A DNA stretch of 64,000 bases. It comes from Rhodococcus sp. B50 (GTDB lineage: Bacteria > Actinomycetota > Actinomycetes > Mycobacteriales > Mycobacteriaceae). Below are positions 29,170-36,791 of the stretch, piece by piece. The position numbers were made by a program, and so were the translations under genes. The stretch is taken from assembly GCF_013602415.1 (NCBI RefSeq), contig NZ_WPAG02000002.1:4777480-4841479 (forward strand), read 5' to 3'. The notes beneath the pieces are model-generated. The model was not told the DNA's origin. It searched no databases and worked only from the letters and a program-made list of their open reading frames with translations. Position 1 is the first letter of the stretch; each line of letters begins with the position of its first letter.

Positions 29170-30501
29170 TTATGCCGGGTTCGCCGCAGTACGGACTCGC
29201 GTGCCGGTGGCGTTCTCGATGTCCTGGATCGGGATGCCGAGGCTGGAGGTGCCGCCGTTGGGTGCGAGAACCAGATTGGCCTCGACGCAGTTCGGGGCGC
29301 CCGCACTGTTCGATCCGCTGATCACACCGAGCGCGAGGGTGCCGGTGACGATCGCGCCGCCGCTGTCGCCCGCGAGGGTGCACGCCGAGGTCGCGAAGCC
29401 TCGGATGGTGCTCGAGAAGCCCGAGTCGTAGGTCAGCTGTGTCTCGATGCGATCCGCGACGACGAGGCCGCACGTGAACGACGAGGACTGTCCCGACTTG
29501 CAGACGGGCGCGCCGACGACCGGAACGGCCGTGCCGGTGACCGTGAGGGTCGAGCCGTTGCCGCCACGGACCGCCGGGCGGTCGAGGCCGGCCTCGACGC
29601 CTGCCTTGTCGAGCGTGACGATGCCGTAGTCGAGGGTGCTGTCGGTGCCCACCGTGGAGTCGGTGAACTTGCCGATGCGGACGCTGTCGTCGATGTTCGC
29701 GCGGTTGGGGAGGTAGACCGTCGAACCGCCGTCGGCGCGAGCCACCGCGTCGCAATGACCGGCGGTGAGGTTGACGGCGTTGCCGTCGGCGTCGACACCG
29801 TTGAAACCGAACGAGCAGATGCCGATGCGCTCGATGGGCGTGTTCCGGACGTCGCCGTCGGCGGTGATGTAGGTGTCGCCACCCATCGGGGCCGGATCGT
29901 TCGGCGGCATGCCCGGTGACAACTGGACCTGCACGTTCGCAACGAGGGACGGAAGGTTCAGTGCGCGCCCGATCGGCGAGTTCACGATGTCGAGGACGAT
30001 TTGGTTGTTGAGCACATCGATCGACGCAGAGTTGATCTGAGACGACACCTCGCGCGGGAGTCCCGCCACCCAGCGGTTCAGCTCGGCGAGAGCCTGCTCG
30101 AGTCCGTCGGCCGAGACCGGCGCGACCGTCGCGTGGTAGCCGTCCTGAGCTGCCTTCTCGGCGGCCTCGCGGTTCGTGACGGCGATGACCGGCTTGCCGT
30201 CCTCGCCGAGCCAGGCACCTGCGAACTCGGAGGGGCGCTCGGAGCGGAAGTCGCGGGCGTAGTCACCGAGTTCCTGCGCCAAGGCTGCACGGTCGAGGTA
30301 TTCCTCGGGCGTCAGACCCAGGTCGCGCTGGATCGCTTCGACGAGTTCGGCGGGAAGCTCGGGAGCAGGCAACTGTTCGGCGGGCGCGGCGCTCGCTGTG
30401 GCGCTCAGAGGCACTGCCAGCAGAACCGCAGATGCCGCTGCGACTGCGACGCGGCGGGTGGTGGAACGGACTGCGGCGCGCGACGCCGACGAGAGACGCA
30501 T
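29170..30501 (-). CDS. Secreted S1-family serine protease with pro-domain, paralogue 2
   Basis: 443 residues with a long Ala-rich signal peptide ending near SATASAAP. The pro-region resembles that of the neighbouring protease (PAELVEAIQRDLGL against PAELVEALQRDLKI). The catalytic domain has NLTAGHCD, TLDYGIV and LAGDSGGA for His, Asp and Ser. The pair probably arose by duplication: pro-domain and catalytic motifs align throughout, but the sequences have diverged. About 165 bases separate the two genes, so they may be transcribed separately. Target proteins are unknown. Confidence 0.9.
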   Translation of the reverse strand: MRLSSASRAAVRSTTRRVAVAAASAVLLAVPLSATASAAPAEQLPAPELPAELVEAIQRDLGLTPEEYLDRAALAQELGDYARDFRSERPSEFAGAWLGEDGKPVIAVTNREAAEKAAQDGYHATVAPVSADGLEQALAELNRWVAGLPREVSSQINSASIDVLNNQIVLDIVNSPIGRALNLPSLVANVQVQLSPGMPPNDPAPMGGDTYITADGDVRNTPIERIGICSFGFNGVDADGNAVNLTAGHCDAVARADGGSTVYLPNRANIDDSVRIGKFTDSTVGTDSTLDYGIVTLDKAGVEAGLDRPAVRGGNGSTLTVTGTAVPVVGAPVCKSGQSSSFTCGLVVADRIETQLTYDSGFSSTIRGFATSACTLAGDSGGAIVTGTLALGVISGSNSAGAPNCVEANLVLAPNGGTSSLGIPIQDIENATGTRVRTAANPA

Positions 30502-30638
30502 GGAAGCCTTTCATGTGTGCTCGATGTGCTCTTGATCAGGTGCTTCGAGGATTCGGCGAGCCGACCCGCGGGACAGCCTACGGGACGACCCGACGAGCGC
30601 CGATAGTGCCGTAGGTCACCACTCGGAGGCCTGCTTGT

Positions 30639-32234
30639 CTAGTTGCCGGTCTCGGTCTCCGGGGGCTCCGAAGTCTCCGTCGGAGTCTGTGTTTCGGAGG
30701 GCTCGGATGTGGGAGTGACGGTCGACGACGGGGTCGTCGGGGTGCTTCCACCGCCGCCGCCTCCTCCGCTGCCGCGGTCGCCACCGGACGAATCGTCGGG
30801 CTGGTTCCGCCGCGACCAGCCGGTGCTCGACGTGGTCGAGGACGTGTTCGACGTGCCCGAGGTGCTCGAACCCGGCGAGGACGACGAAGAAGAGGACTGC
30901 TCGCTCGTGCCGGTGGTGGGATCGACCCAGGTCTGCTGCACGACCGGCGGGGCGACCGGGACCGTCTCCTCGGCGGTGGCCGACTCGCTCGACTCGGTGG
31001 TGGTGGTCTCCTCCGTGCTGCGGGGAGCCGGAGGCGGGCTCGACTTCGAGGTGGTGGTGGTCGCGGGTGCCGTCGGCGTCTCGGCGACCTGCGTGCCCGC
31101 GGTGGCCGTCGGAGAGTCCCGCAGGCCGAACACCAGCGCGCCGACACCGACGAGCAGCGCGATGGCTGCGGCCGCCGCGATGGCGGTGACCTTCGACGAT
31201 CGTCCGGAGGGCTTGTCGTCGGCGGAATCGCCGGCCGCCGAGACGGCAGCGACGGTCGCCTTCGACGTGTTCGCGGCGGGCGCTGCCCCGGCAGCGGCGG
31301 GCGTCGCACCCGGCGGGGGAGTCGTCGTGATCTTCGCGATCACCGCGGTGATCTCGGGATCGAGTTCGCTGCGGCGGGGTTCGGCAAGCTTGGCGGTGGG
31401 CAGGATCTGCGTCGAACCGAGAAGATCGACCGAGCCGGCAGCGGCGGCGAGCGCGGCGCCGCGCACCATCGTCTGATGCGGCTCGGGAGCGAGGGCGCAC
31501 CGCACGCCGAGACCGGTCTTCACCGACTGCGCGACGAGCTGCGCGGCACTCGGATCGACGGCTTCGTCGACCGTGACCACGATGGCGTCGAGGTTGCTCA
31601 CGAGCCAGCCGAACGCACCGAGCGCCGCCGAGAGCTGCGCCGCGACCGATGGCGCGTCGCCCTCTGCGAAACGGAACGCCTTGCCCGCCGCGACTCCCGA
31701 GCGCACGAGCGTGACGGTCGAGCCCTGCGGGTCGATGTGATAGACCGCGACGAGTCGTCCCGTCTGGTGCGCGACCTGCGATTCGAACCAGGCCGCGGCG
31801 GCCTCGGCGTCGGAGACGAGCGAGACATGGCGCAACCCGACGTAGTCGAGAGCGTTGCGCAGCACCGCGACCGTCGAACTCGGCCAGTCGGTGGGGTACG
31901 TCGCCACCGCGGTATACGGGGTATCGCCGATGACAGTGGCCGCGTCGGCGAGGAGGCATTCCATGGCCGTGGCGACCAGGTCCTCGGCGCGGGAGAGCGA
32001 ACCGTCGTTGGCGCGGACCCCGCCGGAGTGCCCGAGGCGGTCGACGAAGCCGGTGAAGGAGCTGGTGTGTCCGTCGACGACGTCGTGGTCGCCCAGCGTC
32101 GCGGTGCCGTCGGAATGCAGATGGACGGCGGTGAACCGCTCGATCGGCGCGGGGTCCGGCCGTCCCGGCGTCGGTGAGGTGACCGCAACCGACGACACGG
32201 TGGTCCCCACCCTCAGGCCTACGCCTACGGACAT
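30639..32234 (-). CDS. Hsp70/actin-like membrane protein with degenerate ATP site
   Basis: 531 residues from ATG 32234, which overlaps the 3' end of the upstream regulator gene by 10 bases, suggesting coupled translation. A longer in-frame reading to 32984 only shadows the regulator. Residues 1-300 follow the Hsp70 ATPase plan, but phosphate-1 reads GLRVGTTVSS (DnaK: GIDLGTTNS) and phosphate-2 reads VYHIDPQGSTV instead of VFDLGGGTFDV. The aspartates needed for hydrolysis are gone, so it is probably a pseudo-ATPase. One membrane helix lies at 349-371. The outer part (about 160 residues) is a Thr/Ser/Pro-rich, probably glycosylated stretch ending PPETETGN. It may act as a sensor or adaptor with the neighbouring regulator; this is inference. 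Confidence 0.78.
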   Translation of the reverse strand: MSVGVGLRVGTTVSSVAVTSPTPGRPDPAPIERFTAVHLHSDGTATLGDHDVVDGHTSSFTGFVDRLGHSGGVRANDGSLSRAEDLVATAMECLLADAATVIGDTPYTAVATYPTDWPSSTVAVLRNALDYVGLRHVSLVSDAEAAAAWFESQVAHQTGRLVAVYHIDPQGSTVTLVRSGVAAGKAFRFAEGDAPSVAAQLSAALGAFGWLVSNLDAIVVTVDEAVDPSAAQLVAQSVKTGLGVRCALAPEPHQTMVRGAALAAAAGSVDLLGSTQILPTAKLAEPRRSELDPEITAVIAKITTTPPPGATPAAAGAAPAANTSKATVAAVSAAGDSADDKPSGRSSKVTAIAAAAAIALLVGVGALVFGLRDSPTATAGTQVAETPTAPATTTTSKSSPPPAPRSTEETTTTESSESATAEETVPVAPPVVQQTWVDPTTGTSEQSSSSSSSPGSSTSGTSNTSSTTSSTGWSRRNQPDDSSGGDRGSGGGGGGGSTPTTPSSTVTPTSEPSETQTPTETSEPPETETGN

Positions 32235-34702
32235 GCCGGCTTGCCTCCATTCCGGTCGGAGTGTGTGTGACGGGGTACATCTGCGCCGTGCCCCATGGCC
32301 CGGAGCAGTGACAGGAGCTCCGAGCGGGAACCGGCACCGAGTCGGCGCCGGATACGGGCGACATGATGTTCCACGGTCTTCGCGGAAATGTACAGGTGGT
32401 TTCCGACTTCCCGGTAGGTGAGGCCCGAAACCACCAGGTCGGCCACCTGCGCTTCGCGTTCGGACAGTGCACCCGGCTTCTCCCGGGCGCGGAGGGGCGA
32501 ATCGTCCGGCTCGCTCGGGGGAGTGTCGGGGACGGCGTCGATGGGTGCTCGACCGCCCGGACCGTCCTGCCTGATCGTCCGCGCGACCTGCAGTAATCCG
32601 GTGGCCACGGTGGTGTCGGCAGCGCGGAGTGCGGCCTCGCCCGCCAGCTTCGCGCCGTCCCACGGAAGACCCACGGACGCGAGGGCTTCCGCTGCCTCCC
32701 GGATACGCGTCGCGTCGACCTCGCCGCGCAGCACCCCGAGCCATGCGTGGCCGGCCCGCGCGAGCACCGCGGCGTACGCGGTGGTCTCCGCGGCCAGCGC
32801 CAGGGCGCGTGCGTGGGGGACGAGGTCCGACGGCCGGTCCGCGGCGATCGCGGCCTGCACTCCGTACCAATGCAGCGTGGCGCCCCACAGCGGTGGCTCG
32901 CCGAGGGTGGTCAGCAGCGCGCGGGCGCCGGCGACGAGATGGGCGACGCGCGCGGATTCCCCGAGCCGGACGGCGGCCAGCCACAGCTCACCCAGCGGTA
33001 GCAGGCCGAACAGATCGACGGAGTACTCGGCCACCACCGATTGCGCGGCCTGCCACCGCATCGTCAACGCCCCGAGATCTGCGTTGCGTCGCGCCAGCCC
33101 GACCTGCAGAGCATGGAAGAACAGGAGATCGCGCTGCCCGCTCACCTCCGAGGCGACGGCCTCGGCGGTCGCGGCTGCGGCGGCGAGATCACCGCCGAGC
33201 ATCTCGGTCCACGCCACCAGTACCCGATTGCGCACGGTGGGTGTCCCCGGGCGATCCAGGATGGCGCGCGCGTGCCCGAGTTCGCCCGAGTGCAGGCAGA
33301 GCAGTGCGGCGACGGCGTCGACCGTGTCGGGCCAGGCGCGCAGCGAACCGTCGGATCCGAGGCTCGTCAGTGCGCGGGCGAGGCGGTTCATCGCGATACG
33401 GCCGTCGCCGCCGACGGATTCGCGCAGGCCTTCCTCGAGCAGTCGCGCGGCGGAGGCCGACGAGGTGGGCGCACCCGAGGCGGCGGCACCGCGGAGATGT
33501 TCTGCGGCAGAGGGCCGTCCGGCGGCGAGCAGCACCGTGGCGGCGAGAGGGGCGTCCGTACCGACCCGTTCGGGTCCGAGCCATTCGAACAGGTCCGCGC
33601 TGCGGTCGAGCATGCCGCGATGCGCGGCGATACTCGCCGAGATCCGGGTGGCGGCGCGCACGTCGTCGACGTCGGTCGTATCGGCGCGGTCGAGCAGCCG
33701 GTCGGTGATCTGTTCGGCCTTCTCGAGATCCCCTGCCGCGAAGGCAACTTCGGCTCGTCGCACTGCGAGGGCATCGGGATCGGCTCCCGCCGGTACCGCG
33801 GCGTCGAGGAGATCGGCGGCCTCGCGCGGCGTTGCATCGGCCGCGAACTCCACGAGCCGATGGGCGAGGTGCGGATCGGTGAGGCCGATCGTGGCGAGGC
33901 CCCGGGCGAGGTGCGGCGTGAGCGTTCCGGCGTCGATGCGTGTCGCGAGGAGGCGACGGGCGACGGCGAACAGGTTGTGTCTCCCGAGGACCGCGGCGGG
34001 CACACCGCTCGCTCCCGCTGTGAGACTCGCTGCATCGGTCCCGAGCAGACCGCTCGCGCGGGCGGCGTCGACAAGATCGAGGGCCCGCTCGACGGGTACC
34101 TCGAGGACGGCCGCGAGCTCGCCGGGATCGAGCGTCGCGCCGAGATCGACGAGCGCCAGAGCTGCGGTGAGATCGAGGTCGGCGAGGAGCTGGCGGCGGA
34201 TCGCCTCTCCGACGGCGTGCCGGACGTCGCCGTCCCTCCGCAGGGCCTCGAGAGCGGTGTCGACGAGTTTCGGTACTCCACCCGTGAGGCGGTGCAGCGC
34301 ACGCACCTGGGGCGGTGCGAGCCGCAGTTCGAACGACGCCGCGCGACCGGCGGTTTCGCGAGCTGTCCACCAGCCCAGTTCCACCACCGTGCCCTTCCCC
34401 GCGAATGCTGCTGTCAGCGAACGCATCTCGGTACGATGTGGACGCGGTTCGGTGGACACGACGATTCCCGTCGGCGCATCGCGGACGTGGTCGGCCAGGT
34501 CCTGCAGTTCCGCGGCGGTCATGCGGTGCGCGTCGTCGACGATGCGCACGTCACCGAGATCGTCCCGGAGCGACGCGAGTACGGCGGACTTCCCGGTTCC
34601 GGTGCCGCCGACGAGCAGCAGTCGCGGGGGAACGGACGTGGTCAGGGCACGCGTGACCTCCCGGGGCACCGGTCGTTGCGGGGGAGCGGGGGCGGACGTC
34701 AT
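32225..34702 (-). CDS. Large LuxR-family ATP-binding regulator, IniR/Rv0339c-like
   Basis: 825 residues, close to the length of Rv0339c (about 832). Residues 25-45 carry a Walker A motif (GGTGTGKSA, 32-40) followed by VRIVDDAHR as Walker B. The centre is a long helical, TPR-like region. The end (ALSEREAQVADLVVSGLTYR..., about 755-815) is a LuxR-type helix-turn-helix. This is the MalT/STAND plan. The mycobacterial counterpart, reported as IniR, controls iniBAC, with free trehalose proposed as signal. Here it lies 9 bases after one Hsp70-like gene and overlaps the next by 10 bases, and the operon is divergent from iniBAC. It is expected to bind near 36600-36760. Confidence 0.85.
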   Translation of the reverse strand: MTSAPAPPQRPVPREVTRALTTSVPPRLLLVGGTGTGKSAVLASLRDDLGDVRIVDDAHRMTAAELQDLADHVRDAPTGIVVSTEPRPHRTEMRSLTAAFAGKGTVVELGWWTARETAGRAASFELRLAPPQVRALHRLTGGVPKLVDTALEALRRDGDVRHAVGEAIRRQLLADLDLTAALALVDLGATLDPGELAAVLEVPVERALDLVDAARASGLLGTDAASLTAGASGVPAAVLGRHNLFAVARRLLATRIDAGTLTPHLARGLATIGLTDPHLAHRLVEFAADATPREAADLLDAAVPAGADPDALAVRRAEVAFAAGDLEKAEQITDRLLDRADTTDVDDVRAATRISASIAAHRGMLDRSADLFEWLGPERVGTDAPLAATVLLAAGRPSAAEHLRGAAASGAPTSSASAARLLEEGLRESVGGDGRIAMNRLARALTSLGSDGSLRAWPDTVDAVAALLCLHSGELGHARAILDRPGTPTVRNRVLVAWTEMLGGDLAAAAATAEAVASEVSGQRDLLFFHALQVGLARRNADLGALTMRWQAAQSVVAEYSVDLFGLLPLGELWLAAVRLGESARVAHLVAGARALLTTLGEPPLWGATLHWYGVQAAIAADRPSDLVPHARALALAAETTAYAAVLARAGHAWLGVLRGEVDATRIREAAEALASVGLPWDGAKLAGEAALRAADTTVATGLLQVARTIRQDGPGGRAPIDAVPDTPPSEPDDSPLRAREKPGALSEREAQVADLVVSGLTYREVGNHLYISAKTVEHHVARIRRRLGAGSRSELLSLLRAMGHGADVPRHTHSDRNGGKPACP

Positions 34703-34711
34703 CGCGATCGG

Positions 34712-36526
34712 TCAGCGTCCGGTTCCGAGCAGCCCGCCGACGACCTGTCCCGTGCCGTCGAGGACACCGCCGACCACGTTGCCGGTGCCGTCGAGCACCC
34801 GGCCGACACCGTTGCCGACACCCTCGACGACTGCGCCCGCACCCTGGCCGGCGCCCGACAGGGCATCGCCGGCGCCGCTGCCACCCGTGCTCGGCGCGGT
34901 CGGCTGCGGCGCGGGCTGAGGAGCGGGTGCCGGGGCAGGGGCCGGGGCCGGGGCTGGTTGCGGTGCCGGCTGGGGAACCTGCGTGGTCTCCCCGGGTGCC
35001 GCCGGGGCGGGGGCGGTGGGATCCGGTGCGGGCACGGCCCCGGTGGGCGCGGCGCCGGCAGCGGGCGTCGCGGCGGCCGGGACAACGGTTACGGAGCCGT
35101 CCGGTCCCTGCACCCGGACCGGGACGACGGATCCCGCGTCGGTCGGTTGTGCGCCGGTCGTGCCGGGGACGGCCGAACCGGTCGTGGTCGCGGTCGTCGG
35201 ATTCCCGGCGACGGCTTCGCTCGTCGTGCGTGGGTCCGAGCCGGTGGTATCGGCTTCCGACGACATGGTGCCGATCGCAAGTCCGCCACCGGCGAGGACG
35301 ACGACGGCGGCGACAGCGGCACCCACGAGAGCGAAGGAGCGGGCACGGGCGCGGACGGGTGTGCCCGTCGCGGTATCGACGACTGCCGGCCGATGTGCTG
35401 TGGTGGCCTGCGGTGTCTCGGCGGCAGGCACCACCGGCAGCGCGACGGTCTCGGGTTCGTCGTCGACGGTGGGTGCCGGCGGGGCAGCAGCAGTCGCGGC
35501 CTCGGCCGCAGCGGCTGCGAACGCGGCTCCGTGGGCTGCGGTGTAGGCGGGTCGCGGCGACGAGACGATCGGCAGACCCAGCTGCGACGAGATCAGTTCG
35601 GCGACGAGCGGGGTGGACGAGCCGCCACCGGTCAGGAGCACGCGACCGATGTCCGAACGGTCGAGGCCGGCCCCGCGGATCGCGTCCTGCACCACCGCCA
35701 GCGATGCCTCGAGCGGTTCCCGGGCGAGCTCCTCGAACTCGCTGCGTACCAGACGCAGGTCGCGGTGCAGGCCGGGCAACGCGACCGGCACCACCGTCTC
35801 GGTGTCGCTGGACAGGGCCTCCTTCGCCGCACGGCACCGGGCACGGAAGTCCGCGAGCGCCGCGACGGTCGCGGAATCGAACGGGTCGAGGCCGGCCGCG
35901 TTCTCGCCGAGGGTTCCCAGCAGATAGGTCGTGACCAGATGGTCGAGGTGGTTGCCGGAGACGTCGTCGCTGCTCAGGGCACGGCCCAACAGCCTCGGAT
36001 TCGTCCCGCCCTGCACGACGGCGACGTCGAGGCTGCACGCACCGAGGTCGTAGACCACCGTCACGTCGTCACCCAGCGGTCCGTGGGTGGCGTCGAGCCA
36101 GCGCACGGCCGCGATCGGTTCGGGGATCGTCCGGGCAGCGACGCCTGCGCGGACGAGCGCGGCGCGCAGGGCTTCGACGGTGTGAGCCGACCACGTGGCG
36201 GGATGCGCCAGCATCGTCGGCACCTCGGTCGTGCCCGTTCGGTACTGCAGGCAGCCCACGGTCGCCGCGACGAGATCCTCACCGAGGTAGGTGGAGCCGT
36301 CGTCGGCGAGGATGCCGACCGGATCGCCGACCCGCGAGGCGTAGCCGGAGAACACCTGCATGCCGGGAGCAGGGGAGCCGGCACCGAGGACGGGGGCACC
36401 CTCGGCGGGGAGATGGAGTTCGGTGGGGGTCGACAGGGCACCGGGATCACCGGCTCCCGGCTGGTCGAGCACGGTGACAGCCACCGAATTGGCCGTCCCG
36501 ATCATGACGCCGAGTCCTGTGTACAT
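34712..36526 (-). CDS. Hsp70/actin-like ATPase anchored by one membrane helix
   Basis: 604 residues. The N-terminal 340 residues follow the Hsp70/actin fold: phosphate-1 GVMIGTANS (DnaK's Asp is Met here), phosphate-2 VVYDLGACSLDV (156-168, both Asp kept), adenosine motif LLTGGGSSTP (297-306). A single membrane helix is at 399-420. The outer C-terminal part is Pro/Ala-rich and ends in three Gly-rich blocks of the form VxGxLDGTGxVVGG. There is no peptide-binding domain like that of DnaK. First gene of a three-gene leftward operon with the IniR-like regulator. Cytoplasmic ATPase plus external tail suggests envelope sensing or a division-like scaffold; neither is proven. Confidence 0.82.
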   Translation of the reverse strand: MYTGLGVMIGTANSVAVTVLDQPGAGDPGALSTPTELHLPAEGAPVLGAGSPAPGMQVFSGYASRVGDPVGILADDGSTYLGEDLVAATVGCLQYRTGTTEVPTMLAHPATWSAHTVEALRAALVRAGVAARTIPEPIAAVRWLDATHGPLGDDVTVVYDLGACSLDVAVVQGGTNPRLLGRALSSDDVSGNHLDHLVTTYLLGTLGENAAGLDPFDSATVAALADFRARCRAAKEALSSDTETVVPVALPGLHRDLRLVRSEFEELAREPLEASLAVVQDAIRGAGLDRSDIGRVLLTGGGSSTPLVAELISSQLGLPIVSSPRPAYTAAHGAAFAAAAAEAATAAAPPAPTVDDEPETVALPVVPAAETPQATTAHRPAVVDTATGTPVRARARSFALVGAAVAAVVVLAGGGLAIGTMSSEADTTGSDPRTTSEAVAGNPTTATTTGSAVPGTTGAQPTDAGSVVPVRVQGPDGSVTVVPAAATPAAGAAPTGAVPAPDPTAPAPAAPGETTQVPQPAPQPAPAPAPAPAPAPQPAPQPTAPSTGGSGAGDALSGAGQGAGAVVEGVGNGVGRVLDGTGNVVGGVLDGTGQVVGGLLGTGR

Positions 36527-36654
36527 GCACGCTCCAGGGTTCAGGGCGGACGTCGGTCCGCGATCTCATTCCACCGTTCGGTCTCGATGAGCCTGTCGTT
36601 CCCACCGCGGGGCCCGTTAGCTCCCACGCCGTCCGCCGACCCGATCGGGGGGAT

Positions 36655-36699
36655 GATCCCCTAACGCCCCCGGTACCCCCCGACCCGGATCCCCTAACG
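36655..36699. promoter_or_regulatory. Direct repeat in the iniB divergent promoter region
   Basis: GATCCCCTAACG occurs at 36655-36666 and again at 36688-36699, 33 bases apart (about three helical turns). The intergenic region between the Hsp70-like operon and iniB is only 265 bases. It is a good candidate binding site for the IniR-like regulator; direct repeats are typical of MalT-type proteins. Confidence 0.6.
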
Positions 36700-36710
36700 G
36701 CCGGCGACAG

Positions 36711-36731
36711 ACAGGGGGCCGCACCCCCTGT
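36711..36731. promoter_or_regulatory. Palindrome upstream of iniB
   Basis: ACAGGGGG (36711-36718) and CCCCCTGT (36724-36731) form a perfect inverted repeat with a 5-base centre, 61 bases before the iniB start. Operator candidate. Confidence 0.5.
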
Positions 36732-36791
36732 GCCCGTGACCGGCGGTTTCGTAGCTTCGTTCGTAGATCCCGACGACTCAGGAGACACGCG

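Noticed and set aside
30639..32984. Long form of the second Hsp70-like protein starting at 32984
   Set aside because: The first 250 codons only shadow the regulator gene in another frame; homology and the overlap-type start put the beginning at 32234.
33041..36664. Open frame of about 1200 codons on the plus strand
   Set aside because: It runs antisense through the IniR-like and Hsp70-like genes and is Gly/Arg-rich without motifs; the leftward genes have clear families.
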